NCBI GenBank assembly: GCA_030432565.1
Contig: JAUIGV010000011.1
Span: 117,726-181,725, forward strand
Reading direction: 5' to 3'
Origin: Verrucomicrobiia bacterium
GTDB taxonomy: Bacteria > Verrucomicrobiota > Verrucomicrobiia > Verrucomicrobiales > Akkermansiaceae
Length of the DNA: 64,000 bases
The translations under genes and the position numbers were made by a program. This document shows positions 25,761 through 37,224 of this stretch, piece after piece; the stretch's first letter is position 1; every line of letters begins with the position of its first letter. Under the pieces are notes generated by a model, which was given only the letters and a program-made list of their open reading frames with translations, did not search any database and was not told the DNA's origin.

Positions 25761-27046
25761 GCCTCGCTAACCGATGGAAGTCGGTGACCGTATAGAGCTC
25801 CGAGCGCTGCCAATACCGCAAAGATTCCCAGAGCGACGGGGATCGAGATTAAAGAGGCCAATCCGGTAAGAACACCGGCAATAATCAAAATGACTCCGAT
25901 CAGGGTGTTGCCCACGGAAACATAATCGGTTCGCTTATTTCCCTCAGCCATATCAACAATGTAGGTCTTGCGCCCGACCCGAACGCCCGCGTGGGACGCT
26001 CCGATCAGGAAGAGGATCACTGGGAAAAAAATGCGATTCACAAGGTCTCCATCGACCCATATGGTAAAGACTACCACGACCAGCAAAAGTAGAGACACCA
26101 AAGACATTGCTCCTCTCAGCACAGCGCGACTGGAACGGTCCGCCCACTTTCCCCAAATCGGACCGGTGAGAGTCGCGGAAAGCCCCTCAACAATCATAAA
26201 GACACCCAGCCATAGCGCGGCCCCACCAAGTCGGTCGTGAGCCAAGGCGATAATGAAGGGGGTGGAAAGCCCCGAACCAATCGCAAGTGCGCGCACGATC
26301 AGGAAATCCCGAAAGTCTGAATCCGTTTTGAGGAGTTTAAACTGCTTGAGTAAGCCGGCACTGAGGGCTCCCTTTTTTTCAACCTCGCCCCCAGGTTCGG
26401 AGATCCCCAAGTGAACGAAGGCCGCGAGCCACCAAATTGCAGCCGCAATTCCGAGATAGATCGCATAGCTGGTAATCGATCTCTCCTCGTCCACAAAAAT
26501 CAGCAAAGCGGCAGCTACCACCGCAATGATGCCACTGGCCGAACCAGCCCAGCCGGTAAGTTGCCCTCTCTTGCTCTTGGGAATTGTCTTCCCCAAGACA
26601 TCCTTCGCCGTGACCGAGCTAATACCACGGGCCAAGCTGAAACACACCAGCAGGCCGACGATTGCCAGTCCCGCCGAAGTTCCCTGGAGAGTCAAGGCCA
26701 CCACCGCACATCCGGCGATAGCCGCCCCTTGTAGGATCGCCCCCAACGACCACCCCCACTTCCGCTTTGAGAACCGTTTGAGGTAGTTGCTCAGCAAGGC
26801 CTGCGGCAACAATGAACCGGACTCCCTCAGCGGAACAATGACCCCGATAAAAATCGCAGGGGCACCCAGCGCTTGCAGCAACCACGCAAGAGTCGTCTTG
26901 GGGCTCGCCAATCGATCGGCAATCTTGCTGCCGGTGCGGGCAAGCAGCAGTCGGAAGAAATTGGCCGAAACATCATCGTCAACCTCGCCCGGACTGGAAT
27001 CAGTGAGGCGTTGGAAGAGTCGCTGGTGCAAAGATTGTTTCGACAT
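25757..27046 (-). CDS. Major facilitator superfamily transporter
   Basis: 429 residues with about twelve hydrophobic segments. The N-terminal 60 residues are cytoplasmic and polar. The loop between helices 2 and 3 has F-S-K-R-K-W-G-W, a loose version of the MFS loop motif. The central loop after helix 6 carries E-P-G-G-E-V-E-K-K-G. The second half has G-P-I-W-G-K-W-A-D-R-S-S-R, the repeat of the same motif. The substrate is unknown. It is convergent with the dehydrogenase gene and divergent from the DUF1553 gene at 27,156. Confidence 0.85.
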   Translation of the reverse strand: MSKQSLHQRLFQRLTDSSPGEVDDDVSANFFRLLLARTGSKIADRLASPKTTLAWLLQALGAPAIFIGVIVPLRESGSLLPQALLSNYLKRFSKRKWGWSLGAILQGAAIAGCAVVALTLQGTSAGLAIVGLLVCFSLARGISSVTAKDVLGKTIPKSKRGQLTGWAGSASGIIAVVAAALLIFVDEERSITSYAIYLGIAAAIWWLAAFVHLGISEPGGEVEKKGALSAGLLKQFKLLKTDSDFRDFLIVRALAIGSGLSTPFIIALAHDRLGGAALWLGVFMIVEGLSATLTGPIWGKWADRSSRAVLRGAMSLVSLLLLVVVVFTIWVDGDLVNRIFFPVILFLIGASHAGVRVGRKTYIVDMAEGNKRTDYVSVGNTLIGVILIIAGVLTGLASLISIPVALGIFAVLAALGALYGHRLPSVSEA

Positions 27047-27155
27047 TTTCGGAAGCTTGGACGGACCATAACCTCAACCCGCATTTTGCAAACTCACAAA
27101 AGTGACCTGATGGATCGACGAATCGTCCAACGTAGGTTAACCGTCTACACACGTT

Positions 27156-29411
27156 ATGGTTTTGCAACGCACACCCAAGGCTGCTCTCGCCAGCATGTTT
27201 TTCATCACAGTTCTCCACGGTGGGGAAAAGGTTGATTTCGCCCGCGAAGTCCTCCCCATTCTCTCCGACAAATGCTTTGCCTGCCATGGCCCTGATACCA
27301 GGAAAGCCAAGGATCTGCGGCTCGACAGCTACGAAGCTGCCACCAGGAATCGCAAGGGAATCCGCTCGATCGATCCCGACAATCTTGAGGATAGTGAACT
27401 CATTTTTCGGATTCACGATGAAGACGACCCGATGCCCCCGGAGGACGATGGCAAGCCATTGACGGAAGCGGAAAAAGACATTCTAACCCGATGGGTGAAA
27501 CAAGGCGGCGAGTATGCTTCCCATTGGGCCTTTGTCCCTCCCATCAAGAGGTCGGATGCTCCAAAAAATGAAGTGATCGATTTCTACATCGAGAAAGGAC
27601 TGAAAGCCCACAAACCACCTGTTTCCTTTGCGGAGGAGGCCTCGCGGGATGTCCTCGCCCGTCGCGCGGCCTTGGTCCTAACCGGACTCCCTCCGGAGCC
27701 AGCCCTTCTCGAAGAGTTCCTCGCAGACAAGTCGGAGAAGGCCTACGAGCAATTCGTCGACAGGCTCCTCTCTTCGCCAGGATACGGAGAACATCAGGCT
27801 CGTTACTGGCTCGACGCCATCCGTTACGGTGACACCCACGGTCTTCACCTTGACAATAAACGGGGCATCTATCCATACCGGGATTGGGTGGTTCGCGCCT
27901 TCAATGAAAATCTCCCCATCGATGATTTCGTCACCTGGCAGCTTGCCGGTGATCTTCTGCCCAATCCTACCATCACCCAAAAGATCGCCACCGGCTACGT
28001 GCGGATGAATCCCACCACCTCCGAAGGCGGCGCGATCCCGGCAGAATTTCAGGCCAAAAACAATTTCGATCGCACCGAGACTCTCGGCACCGTGATGCTC
28101 GGCATGACGATGTCGTGCGCACGATGTCACACCCATAAATACGACCCGATCACTCATCGGGAGTACTTCAGCCTCCTCGCCTTCTTCAACAGCACTGCGG
28201 AAAGTCCCCTCGATGGCAACAAATACGATCATGGCCCGGCCATGAAGGCTCCCGCGAACCCAAAAGAGTGGGAAGCCCTCGCGTCTCTCGATGGTCACGA
28301 AGAGGAGGCGATGGAGTCATTTACAACCACAACCCTGATCGCCCGGGAACTCCCGAAACCGAGAGTCACCAGAGTCCTGCAGCGAGGCGAGTATCACAGC
28401 CCGATTGGTGAAGCGCTTCAGCCAGACGTTCCCGCCGTTATGGGGAGCTTCCCTGAAGACGCCCCGCGCAATCGCCTGGGTCTTGCTCAGTGGCTTACGG
28501 CAGACAAGCACCCTCTTGTCACCAGGGTATTGGTAAACCGCATGTGGCAAAGGATTTTCGGGTACGGCTTGGTTCGTACCCCTGAAGATTTTGGGCTCCA
28601 GGGGGAACAGGCAACCCACCCGGAGCTTCTCGACTGGTTGGCCGTCGAGTTCCGGGAAAAAGGCTGGGATTTGAAACACATTCTCCGTCTGATGGTGACA
28701 AGTCAGACCTTCAAACAAAGTTCACGATTCCGCCCGGATCTGGAGGATCCCAAAAACCGGCTCTACGCGCGCGGCCCAAGCTTCAGGCTCGACGCCGAAG
28801 TCATCCGCGACATCGGCCTGTGGTCCAGCGGACTCCTCGACCCGACCATGGGCGGCGAAGGGGTAAAACCCTACCAACCGGCCGGGCTCTGGAAAGCCCT
28901 CATGCACCCTGCCAGCAACACAAAGGACTATGTGCGGGATAAAGGAGATCGGCTCTATCGTCGCAGCCTCTACGTCTATTGGAAACGGACAAGTCCTCAT
29001 CCTATGATGACTCTGTTCGATGCTCCCAACCGGGAATCCAGCTGCGTGAAACGATCACGAACGAGCACCGCATTGCAGTCGCTCGCTCTCCTCAACGAGA
29101 CCCAACGAATCGAAATGGCCCGTAAACTCGCCGAGCGACTTGTGAAGTCCTCTCCGGATGATAAGGCCCGGTTGGATCTTCTCTACAAATTACTTGCCTG
29201 TCGTCAGGCGCTTCCACGAGAAGGTAAGGCATGCCTCGCTCTTCTCGACACGATGAACAGTCGCTACGCCGCAGCTCCAGAGGAAGCGAAAGCCCTTCTC
29301 ACCACCGGAGATTCGCCTGCAAATCCGGACCTCAATCCCGTCGAGCTTGCAGCCTGGACCCAGGTCATTGCCACCGTCCTCGCCAGCGATATTGCACTCT
29401 CCCTCTTTTAA
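27156..29411 (+). CDS. Planctomycete-type cytochrome c / DUF1549 / DUF1553 protein (copy 1)
   Basis: 751 residues. A short hydrophobic N-terminus looks like an export signal. PSCyt1-type domain (about 25-110) has the heme motif C-F-A-C-H (40-44) and the usual M-P-P distal segment (D-D-P-M-P-P). DUF1549 (about 135-340) has [11 protein letters not shown] and a second heme-like C-A-R-C-H (321-325). DUF1553 fills the C-terminal half ([22 protein letters not shown]). Such proteins are very abundant in Planctomycetes and Verrucomicrobia and always near DUF1501 genes; the reaction is unknown. This copy lacks the extra sugar-binding domain often inserted between DUF1549 and DUF1553. The DUF1501 gene follows after 20 bases. 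Confidence 0.9.
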   Translation: MVLQRTPKAALASMFFITVLHGGEKVDFAREVLPILSDKCFACHGPDTRKAKDLRLDSYEAATRNRKGIRSIDPDNLEDSELIFRIHDEDDPMPPEDDGKPLTEAEKDILTRWVKQGGEYASHWAFVPPIKRSDAPKNEVIDFYIEKGLKAHKPPVSFAEEASRDVLARRAALVLTGLPPEPALLEEFLADKSEKAYEQFVDRLLSSPGYGEHQARYWLDAIRYGDTHGLHLDNKRGIYPYRDWVVRAFNENLPIDDFVTWQLAGDLLPNPTITQKIATGYVRMNPTTSEGGAIPAEFQAKNNFDRTETLGTVMLGMTMSCARCHTHKYDPITHREYFSLLAFFNSTAESPLDGNKYDHGPAMKAPANPKEWEALASLDGHEEEAMESFTTTTLIARELPKPRVTRVLQRGEYHSPIGEALQPDVPAVMGSFPEDAPRNRLGLAQWLTADKHPLVTRVLVNRMWQRIFGYGLVRTPEDFGLQGEQATHPELLDWLAVEFREKGWDLKHILRLMVTSQTFKQSSRFRPDLEDPKNRLYARGPSFRLDAEVIRDIGLWSSGLLDPTMGGEGVKPYQPAGLWKALMHPASNTKDYVRDKGDRLYRRSLYVYWKRTSPHPMMTLFDAPNRESSCVKRSRTSTALQSLALLNETQRIEMARKLAERLVKSSPDDKARLDLLYKLLACRQALPREGKACLALLDTMNSRYAAAPEEAKALLTTGDSPANPDLNPVELAAWTQVIATVLASDIALSLF

Positions 29412-29431
29412 TTCCCAAACCCATTATTTCT

Positions 29432-30925
29432 ATGAACTCAGCACGCGAATTTGATCTAAACATGACCCGCCGCCAACTCTTCGGGCGAAGTGCTCTCGGG
29501 CTGGGAACTGCCACAATGGCACAATTGCTGGGCGCGGATCTTTTGGCTCAAACACCCGGTAACCCCGAGGGCTTGCACCATCCCGCCAAGGCAAAACGCG
29601 TCATCTATCTCTTCATGAGCGGTGGCCCCAGTCAACATGACATGTGGGACTACAAGCCGAAGATGAAAGAAATGTTCGGCAAGGATCTCCCCGAACATAT
29701 CCGCGACGGCCAACGCATCACGGGAATGACCGCCGGACAAAAAAATCTCCCGGTTTGCCCGTCGAAATATGAGTTTAAAAAATACGACAACAACGATCAG
29801 GGAGTCTGGGTGAGCGAACTCCTTCCACACACCGCCAAGGTGGCCAAGGAGCTTTGCGTCATCAAGAGCACATTTACCGAAGCGATCAACCATGATCCGG
29901 CTGTCACCTACATTCAAACCGGGAGTCAAATCCCCGGGCGCCCCAGTTTTGGGTCATGGCTCAGCTATGGCCTGGGACGCATGAATGATGATCTGCCCGG
30001 TTACGTCGTTATGCACGCCAAGACCAATTTCGGAGAGCAAAGCCTCTTTAGTCGTCTTTGGGGGCCGGGCTTTCTCCCGTCGGAACATCAAGGTGTTCTC
30101 CTTCGAAGTCAGGGAGATCCCGTACTTTACCTGAACAACCCAAAGGGCGTTTCCCGAACCGATCGCCGGGCCCAGCTCGACACCCTCGCTGCTCTCAACG
30201 AGAGTCAGCACGATCGATTTGGGGACCCCGAGATTCTCGCGCGTATCAAACAACATGAGATGGCCTACCGTATGCAGACTTCGGTCCCCGAGTTGATGGA
30301 TCTCTCCAACGAAAAGGAATCGACTTTCAAACTCTACGGCGAGGAAGCACGGAAGGCAGGGACCTTTGCCGCTTGTTGCCTTAACGCCCGCCGTCTCGCC
30401 GAACGCGGCGTTCGTAATATTCAAATCTTCCATCGTGGCTGGGACGCCCATAACAATCTTCCCAGAGAACACGAATCACAGTGCAAGGATATTGATCAGG
30501 CTTGCGCCGCGCTCATCACCGACCTGAAGGAACGAGGTATGCTCGAGGACACCCTCGTCGTCTGGGGCGGAGAATTTGGCCGCACCGCTTACTGTCAGGG
30601 TAAACTCACGGAAAAGAATTATGGGCGGGACCACCACCCCCGCTGTTTCACGACCTGGATGGCAGGAGGCGGCGTGAAGCCAGGGATTACCTATGGCCGC
30701 AGTGACGACTACGGCTACAACATCGCCGACGCCGACGGCAACCCAATCTTCCCCCAGCCCACCAAAGATCACTGGACCCCGGGTAGCGTGCACATTCACG
30801 ACCTCAATGCCACGATCCTGCATCTGCTGGGGATCGACCACCGAAAACTCACCTATCGATACCAAGGCCGGGATTTCCGCCTCACCGACATCCACGGGCA
30901 CGTGATCAAGGATCTCCTTGCCTAG
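29432..30925 (+). CDS. DUF1501 protein with twin-arginine signal (copy 1)
   Basis: 497 residues from the ATG at 29,432; the frame is open far upstream inside the previous gene. The N-terminus has T-R-R-Q-L-F-G followed by a moderately hydrophobic stretch, a Tat-like signal. The body shows [17 protein letters not shown] near the start and [13 protein letters not shown] near residue 380, the DUF1501 signatures, which belong to the alkaline phosphatase/sulfatase fold. [10 protein letters not shown] and G-R-D-H-H-P-R add possible metal ligands. Always paired with DUF1553 proteins, function unknown. It is the second gene of the pair. Confidence 0.9.
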   Translation: MNSAREFDLNMTRRQLFGRSALGLGTATMAQLLGADLLAQTPGNPEGLHHPAKAKRVIYLFMSGGPSQHDMWDYKPKMKEMFGKDLPEHIRDGQRITGMTAGQKNLPVCPSKYEFKKYDNNDQGVWVSELLPHTAKVAKELCVIKSTFTEAINHDPAVTYIQTGSQIPGRPSFGSWLSYGLGRMNDDLPGYVVMHAKTNFGEQSLFSRLWGPGFLPSEHQGVLLRSQGDPVLYLNNPKGVSRTDRRAQLDTLAALNESQHDRFGDPEILARIKQHEMAYRMQTSVPELMDLSNEKESTFKLYGEEARKAGTFAACCLNARRLAERGVRNIQIFHRGWDAHNNLPREHESQCKDIDQACAALITDLKERGMLEDTLVVWGGEFGRTAYCQGKLTEKNYGRDHHPRCFTTWMAGGGVKPGITYGRSDDYGYNIADADGNPIFPQPTKDHWTPGSVHIHDLNATILHLLGIDHRKLTYRYQGRDFRLTDIHGHVIKDLLA

Positions 30926-31021
30926 TAAACTGGAGTGAGGAGAGTCACACCCCTCTCTCCTGCAGAGGTGGTTTTACCAGTGCTCGTGTAGCATGGAGTA
31001 GGGAGCAACTCCGGAGATGCG

Positions 31022-34000
31022 CTATTTGGCCTCCACCTCCACGCTCGCGCTGTGCGCAGCGAAGTCCGGCGCATACATACACCGGACCTCGGCGATCCCG
31101 GTTTGATACTTGCCTGCATGTTGCACCCGGACGCTTGTTTCGAAAACGTGAACTCCCGGAGGCAGGCGGTCGATGAAGAAGTGACTTGCGGCATCCCGGG
31201 TCACCTCGTAATAACCAAATCCATCCTGCCAACGGTATCCGCTCAGAACATTTTTCGGCTCGGTTCCACTTCCCCGAAGATCTTTAAGATGAACAAATTC
31301 CATTGCGCGATCATTCCGTAGGATTACCCGCGTCACCAGTTCATCACCAACCTGAACCTCTCCATTGATTGGCATCAAGACCGGTCCCTCATCCGTATTT
31401 TTTCTCAGAAAGAGGGTCTTCTCCAGCTTCAATTGGTTTCCTTCCTCCTTCGACACCACAGCCAAATCTTCGAGATACTGCCAATGAATGCTTGCCCAAC
31501 TGACTCCCTCATCAATCTTTGTTAACTCAATCCCCCCAAGTTCGGGTTTCACCGATTCTCCCACAATCCGACTCTCATAGAATCCTGTTCCGGCCTCGAC
31601 CTTCTCCGGTTTCACTTCTTTTCCGCCGAGCGAAACCTTCAGCAAGGCATCAGAGCCCAACAAGTTGCGACCTCCCATCAGAAGAGCATAAACCGCATCC
31701 GCCGTGGCCTTGGTCGTCTTCCAATCGCCAACCTGCTTTTGCTTGATCATCCATACCTGGCAATCGTCAACTGCTTGTATATCGCCGCTTACTTCGCGGA
31801 ACACCTCGATCATCATCGCCTGCGTCTCAACCGGCGCCTGCCACCAGTGCCATCCTTCGCCATCGGAGTCCTTCCAAAACATTCCCTGCTCTTCTGTCAC
31901 CTTGGCGTTTTCCTTCAAAGAACGGGCAATCAAATTCGGGACTTCCTTCTCTCCCAGACGGTGCAAAGCCAAAGCAACATGACCGCGCGACATCCGGCTT
32001 GATAACTCAGCCCAATACTGATTTGCCTGCTCTGAAAAATATTCAAAAGCGACCTGATCGCGCTGACTCAACTTCTTATCTTTCAGAAAAAGGGTCCTCG
32101 TGTAGAGGTGGTGGGCCACCCAGGGCGTGAGATTCATCTTGCCCAAACCTTTCGTCTTTTTCAGCCGATCATAACGCCTTGTCAAAGCGGCATCCAAAGC
32201 TGGCAAGGCTTTCATCGCCGGAGTTATGTCGGTAGCGACCCCCAAAGTTCTCAAACGCCCAAAACCCGTGGTGATGTAAAGCGAGATGTATTCATTCCCG
32301 CGGCCACCCGGGAACCATGGCCAGAGCCCATCCCGCCCCTGCATCTGACTTAGCTTTCGCAAGGTTTTCTCCAACTCGCGATCCACGTGGTTTTCGTCAA
32401 AAAGCAAACCCACCTGCCGTCTTGCCCCGGCCTCATTGGTGGCCTCTCGCAACCAAGGAGTTTCATCCAACAAGATTCCCTTAAGGTCCTCATTCTTCAT
32501 CAACGGACTATCCAAAGTATCCTTGCCCGATTTCCATTGATCGAAAATTCTTCTGATCTTCGGATCAGATCCTGCGATCTTTTGGGCCAGTGCATTGGCA
32601 TAATAGCGATTAAAGGTCTGCTCGGAACCCTCGTGCGGAAACTCCATCAAATAGGGTAAAGCCATCACCGCATACCAGGCCGGTTGTGACACCACCTGCA
32701 CGTGCAAAAAGCGGTCTTCCAAAGTCTCGGATCCGCCACTGTCGAGCAACTTGGTGAACTCAAATTTCTGCTGCCCCGCGTTGCGAATCGGCAAAGACAT
32801 GGACTCTGTCACCAGAACCCTCCGCGACAGAACCGGCAACCATCCCTCCTCGCCGTCGCTAAGATCACCACTCGCTGCCACCACCTTGTATTTCAAAAAA
32901 CCGGCTCCATCGGGCACCGTTATTCTCCACCTCAAGGTGCGGCTCTCTTTTGCGGGAATCGTAAACTCCTGATCAGGCGCAGCTATTCCCATCGCCGCCG
33001 TCCGGTCTTCACCCGTCGCTGCATCAGCCAGGGTCAGCCTCGACTTTCCGCTTTGCTCCTGGTCACTTTGGTTGGTAACTTTGACCGTGAATTCCAGCAC
33101 ATCCCCCTCGCGCAGAAAACGCGGCGGGTTCGGCTGCACCATGAGATCCTTGGCGGTGACCGTCTCGCCTTCGAGCAAGCCCGAACGGAAGTTCTCATCA
33201 TGCGCCATTCCGAGAAAACGCCACTTCGTCACGGCCTCAGGCATCGTGAAAGTGATTCTCACCTTCCCGTCTTCATCACTGGTCAGGTCGGGATAAAAGA
33301 AGGCCGTCTCCTGCAGATTTTTACGAAGGGCGATGTCGGTGAAATTTGCCTCCTCCGCGCCTTTGCCGACTTCTGCCGCATCTTGTAAACCGTTCCTATC
33401 CAGAGACTCTTCGGTAGCGAAAGCGGCCTCATTAGCTTGATTCACCTTTCCACGGAGACCCGCACCCGCCGTTGCGCCTGCGGGGACTGCAATTGATCCC
33501 GTCACAAAGTCTCGATTGGATCCCCCGCCTGACTTGCTCGACCACGTTTCAAATGCACCACCGCCCCCCCAATTCATCCTCCCGTCATAAAGAGAAAGGC
33601 CAGTGCGATAACTGCGGAACATCGGCCCCGTTTTATAAAAACCGGGGTGCTTGAATTGACTTTTGGTATGCAGTTGATCGACTCTGCTGCTAAAAGGGAA
33701 ACTCCGACGAGGAAGATATTCGTTTCTAAGAAGCTTCGCGAGGGTGCTGAAGTTGTTCGAAGCATAAGCGTCAAGTGAAGCGTCATACATTGTCGCCACC
33801 ATCTCAGCGACCACCGCCTCACCGCGGGCCCCTTCCACCACGGCCGTCCAGCTCTCCTTGGATCCTGGTTCCAGCTTCGAAACGAGATGTTCCCATCGCA
33901 ATTTCAATTCCTTGTTTGTCCACGGCACTCGAATCACCCGCTCAGAACGATGGAGTCGATTCATCGTGACCTGGTAAATGACCACCGAAACCCCACCACG

Positions 34001-36988
34001 ATTGGATTCTTTGATCGGAAAGGAAAACATCTGCTGCGTCCGACCATCTTGCGACCACTCACGCTTGAGCAATTTTTGGTTCTGATACCATTCCACGCAA
34101 GCCCGTGCTTCTTCGTGGCCACTGCCCCAAAGGACCGAAGCCACTTCGCCCGGCTGCCTCGAACCGGAAGGTGACCCCATAAAAAACGGCATCTTGGTTG
34201 GAAAGCGCCCGGCCTTCGGGCTCACAACCTGAATGCCCTGCAAAGCTTGAATCTTGCGACCATTGGCATCGCGGGTTTCAAAGACGAGGCGATAGGCCCC
34301 GGCCGCCAATTTCGTTTTCACCGAGCCCAAGCCTTTTTCGTCTGTCTTCACCTCCATTTCCCCCACCACCTCTCCCGGCTCCCACCGATTGGGGTCGACC
34401 GAAACCTCACGCGCCGTATCAAAGCTTCCCCCCGCCCGCCAGGGACGAGGACACATTTCCGGTTCTTTCAAGCGATGAATTTTTAGCACGCCCTCTCCTT
34501 TCCGGCCCTCCCCGTCAAGCGATTCGGTCCGCACCTGAAAAGCAAGTTCCTTCCCCGCCTCCAGCCATTCTTCAGCGGATAGCGTGGCCTTCAAGCTTGT
34601 GTAACCGACCAAGATCGAACGATTTGCCGAGCGTGTTTCACCAGCACCACCAGTCACATCAGCCGTCACTGAATAGTAAAACACAGGCTCCAACTCTTCA
34701 CTCACCAAACCGTCTGGTTTTGCAACAAACTGAATCATCACCGAACCATCCGTCGCAGTCTCCGTGACATCCTGCGCAATTTCCTCCGGTCTGTAATACC
34801 TGACCGGAATCCACCAGCACCAGCGTGACCATGCCGGCAAACGAGGCGTTCGCATAACCCTCCAGGTCACTTTTGCTCCGTCCACCGGGGCTCCGGTATA
34901 AGCCTCTGCACGCACTTTTAGCTTCACTGGCTCGTTCAATGCCGCCGCTTCTTTGGGAGCATCAATCTTCACAAAGAACTTCGGCCGTTTGTATTCTTCG
35001 ACCTGAACCAAGCCCCATCCCTCCACCCCTTCGAGCGATATCCAGCATCGTCCCAAGACGCTACCGTTTGGCGCCGTAAAACTGCCCGAAAACGAACCAC
35101 GCTCATTCGTTGAAGTCTTAAACCTGGCAAGCTCCTTGCCATTCGGATCACGAAAGACAACCGAACCCTCTTTGTTCTTCAAAATTTCATATTTCCCCTC
35201 CGACTGATTCCTCTGATACCAGATCCCTTTGAAATGCACCGTTTGCCCCGGGCGATAAATGGCCCGGTCGGTAAAGAACACTACTCCGCTTTGATCCTTC
35301 CTCTCATATTGCCGGATTCCACCACCCCACGTTCGCACCACTGCGCGCTGGAACCCACGCTTCGCCACCAACAAATGTTGACCGCGCTCCTCCTTCTTGA
35401 ACCGGAAGTATCCCGACCCGTCGGTCTGACTTTTCCGCCGGACCAACTGGTCCCTGGCCTCCAGCAAACTCTCGACTTCAATTCCCGGCAATGGGTCCCC
35501 CGTCACCGCATCCACCACGTGTCCTTCCAGCCCGCCTTCAGGGCGATTTGAGACCAACAATGCCAGCGGCGTGACGTGAATCCCGACAATGGAGAGAGAA
35601 TTATCTTCCAGGGTGAATTTCTCATCAGCGCTTGCCACCAGCACGTGATATCCGTCCGGCAAACCTTCGGGTGATTTCAGCGAGCTAAAACGGGTCTTAA
35701 AATCACCTTGATCCACCAGTTTCTCATCCCAGGCGTGTGCCGGCTTTCCTTGCAGCATTGCAGGAAGCCATTTTCCCCGATCGGGTAGCGGGTCTCTCCG
35801 GATCGTTGCGCGACCTGGCTCGAACGCAAACGAGTAGAGTCGAAACCAGACGTGGCTAACATTGGTGTGTGCCACGTGGATTTCCTCGCCAACCGGCGTC
35901 CATGAAGTCTCGGTCGAAATACTCAGATTCCGACGCTCCAACTTCAGTTGGTCATTTCGGCAGAATTTCCCAAACGGATGCTCGGGAAAGGCTTTCGACC
36001 CTGCCTGGTAAATCCCATGAGCGTCCTTCTTCTGGTCGCGACCTTCCAGTAAACGCCCCAAATCAACACGAGCCCATGCGCTGATGGGGTGATCCGCATG
36101 TTCCTCAACAAACCTCCTCAGAGCCTTCTCAAGACGGGCTTCCCTGCCCTCCAAATCCACCGCACCCGCAGCCCATCTCAGTCTTTCCAGATCAGCAAGA
36201 TAGAAGGCGTCCTTTTTCTCGTCCTCCTCGTGAAACTCCAGCAACTTCTGAAAGATCACCAACGCCCGAAACTTTGGAGACTCCTGATCCTTTGTTTCCG
36301 GCTTCCATCCAAGAAATTCCTCAACCGTGCCAAAAACAGGCGAATCCGCTTTGATCGTAAAAGCGTCTTTGGGCCGGGATACCGCGACCTCCTCCGCAGA
36401 GTAAAATATCAAAGCCCGATTAGCCACAAAATCGAACAAACTAGGACGCCACTCATCCCCCAACTCCCCCTCGCTCATCAAATCGGCCATTTCAGCAATC
36501 GGAGTCGCTTTCAAAGACTCTTCCTCGCTCAATGCCAATTGCATCCGGGTATCGACCTCCTTCAGAATTCGCGCAAGATCCCAGGTCTCAAGGTCGTCGC
36601 CCACCGCTTGACCGCTCGAGCTCCGCCTGGCGAAACGCCACTGATTCGCATGATAGTAACGTTGCATCCATCTCGCCGCCAAGGCCCTGAGGACCGGCTT
36701 CACCGGCGCCGGAGCCTCCACCAACTCTGCATCCAGCTTCTTGATCACAAAACCTGGCCCCTCGATTTTTCCCTCCGTCGCGATTCGCATTACCATCGCT
36801 CTCGCTGCTTCCGCCCAGGCTTCGTCGGCGAGCGCCGCTTTTTCAATTCCTGCCAAGAGCTCAATCTGCGTCTTGGGCTGGTCCTTTTTGCGGGCTTCTT
36901 CGACCTTTTCCCACTCGGCGTCTCGAGGCCCGGCACCGAAAACAATTGCGATTAAAAATACCCAGATTGGCAGGATTCGAGTTTTCAT
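31022..36988 (-). CDS. Alpha-2-macroglobulin-like protein lacking the thioester cysteine
   Basis: About 1988 residues from the ATG at 36,988, which starts a clean signal peptide (M-K-T-R-I-L-P-I-W-V-F); an earlier start at 37,033 is possible. Residues about 20-400 are helical and unlike standard A2M. Then come macroglobulin domains, including an MG2-type D-R-A-I-Y-R-P-G-Q-T-V-H-F-K-G. A Gly/Ala-rich, low-complexity stretch near residue 1170 resembles a bait region. The A2M domain follows (F-F-Y-P-D-L-T-S-D-E-D-G). The thioester loop reads E-G-S-E-Q-T-F-N-R, with Gly1454 where Cys is needed. A C-terminal receptor-binding-like beta domain ends it. Bacterial A2Ms trap proteases in the envelope. 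It is on the opposite strand between two DUF1553/DUF1501 pairs. Confidence 0.88.
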   Translation of the reverse strand: MKTRILPIWVFLIAIVFGAGPRDAEWEKVEEARKKDQPKTQIELLAGIEKAALADEAWAEAARAMVMRIATEGKIEGPGFVIKKLDAELVEAPAPVKPVLRALAARWMQRYYHANQWRFARRSSSGQAVGDDLETWDLARILKEVDTRMQLALSEEESLKATPIAEMADLMSEGELGDEWRPSLFDFVANRALIFYSAEEVAVSRPKDAFTIKADSPVFGTVEEFLGWKPETKDQESPKFRALVIFQKLLEFHEEDEKKDAFYLADLERLRWAAGAVDLEGREARLEKALRRFVEEHADHPISAWARVDLGRLLEGRDQKKDAHGIYQAGSKAFPEHPFGKFCRNDQLKLERRNLSISTETSWTPVGEEIHVAHTNVSHVWFRLYSFAFEPGRATIRRDPLPDRGKWLPAMLQGKPAHAWDEKLVDQGDFKTRFSSLKSPEGLPDGYHVLVASADEKFTLEDNSLSIVGIHVTPLALLVSNRPEGGLEGHVVDAVTGDPLPGIEVESLLEARDQLVRRKSQTDGSGYFRFKKEERGQHLLVAKRGFQRAVVRTWGGGIRQYERKDQSGVVFFTDRAIYRPGQTVHFKGIWYQRNQSEGKYEILKNKEGSVVFRDPNGKELARFKTSTNERGSFSGSFTAPNGSVLGRCWISLEGVEGWGLVQVEEYKRPKFFVKIDAPKEAAALNEPVKLKVRAEAYTGAPVDGAKVTWRVMRTPRLPAWSRWCWWIPVRYYRPEEIAQDVTETATDGSVMIQFVAKPDGLVSEELEPVFYYSVTADVTGGAGETRSANRSILVGYTSLKATLSAEEWLEAGKELAFQVRTESLDGEGRKGEGVLKIHRLKEPEMCPRPWRAGGSFDTAREVSVDPNRWEPGEVVGEMEVKTDEKGLGSVKTKLAAGAYRLVFETRDANGRKIQALQGIQVVSPKAGRFPTKMPFFMGSPSGSRQPGEVASVLWGSGHEEARACVEWYQNQKLLKREWSQDGRTQQMFSFPIKESNRGGVSVVIYQVTMNRLHRSERVIRVPWTNKELKLRWEHLVSKLEPGSKESWTAVVEGARGEAVVAEMVATMYDASLDAYASNNFSTLAKLLRNEYLPRRSFPFSSRVDQLHTKSQFKHPGFYKTGPMFRSYRTGLSLYDGRMNWGGGGAFETWSSKSGGGSNRDFVTGSIAVPAGATAGAGLRGKVNQANEAAFATEESLDRNGLQDAAEVGKGAEEANFTDIALRKNLQETAFFYPDLTSDEDGKVRITFTMPEAVTKWRFLGMAHDENFRSGLLEGETVTAKDLMVQPNPPRFLREGDVLEFTVKVTNQSDQEQSGKSRLTLADAATGEDRTAAMGIAAPDQEFTIPAKESRTLRWRITVPDGAGFLKYKVVAASGDLSDGEEGWLPVLSRRVLVTESMSLPIRNAGQQKFEFTKLLDSGGSETLEDRFLHVQVVSQPAWYAVMALPYLMEFPHEGSEQTFNRYYANALAQKIAGSDPKIRRIFDQWKSGKDTLDSPLMKNEDLKGILLDETPWLREATNEAGARRQVGLLFDENHVDRELEKTLRKLSQMQGRDGLWPWFPGGRGNEYISLYITTGFGRLRTLGVATDITPAMKALPALDAALTRRYDRLKKTKGLGKMNLTPWVAHHLYTRTLFLKDKKLSQRDQVAFEYFSEQANQYWAELSSRMSRGHVALALHRLGEKEVPNLIARSLKENAKVTEEQGMFWKDSDGEGWHWWQAPVETQAMMIEVFREVSGDIQAVDDCQVWMIKQKQVGDWKTTKATADAVYALLMGGRNLLGSDALLKVSLGGKEVKPEKVEAGTGFYESRIVGESVKPELGGIELTKIDEGVSWASIHWQYLEDLAVVSKEEGNQLKLEKTLFLRKNTDEGPVLMPINGEVQVGDELVTRVILRNDRAMEFVHLKDLRGSGTEPKNVLSGYRWQDGFGYYEVTRDAASHFFIDRLPPGVHVFETSVRVQHAGKYQTGIAEVRCMYAPDFAAHSASVEVEAK

Positions 36989-37224
36989 AAGATTAGGAAC
37001 AGAGTGAGTCACAGGGCCGACTTGGCCACGCAATTCGACAAGGAGACACGCGCGATCGTACAGAATTGGAAAGTTTTCTCAAAAAGTCGAAAAGACAGAT
37101 CAAGGCGGGGAGAGTTGATTTCATCATGGAAAATGTTCAAACTCAACGAAAGTGGAACGAAAGTTTCGCTTTGCCCCGGATGTAACCATCCCCAACGATT
37201 GCTCCCAGCCCCCCTCTTTTCACC

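Noticed and set aside
32702..33388. 228-codon plus-strand frame within the A2M-like gene
   Set aside because: The opposite strand encodes a continuous conserved protein; the plus-strand product has no recognisable feature and biased composition.
36089..36955. 288-codon plus-strand frame opposite the A2M-like N-terminus
   Set aside because: Arg/Pro/His-rich with no motif, typical of a shadow of a GC-rich gene.
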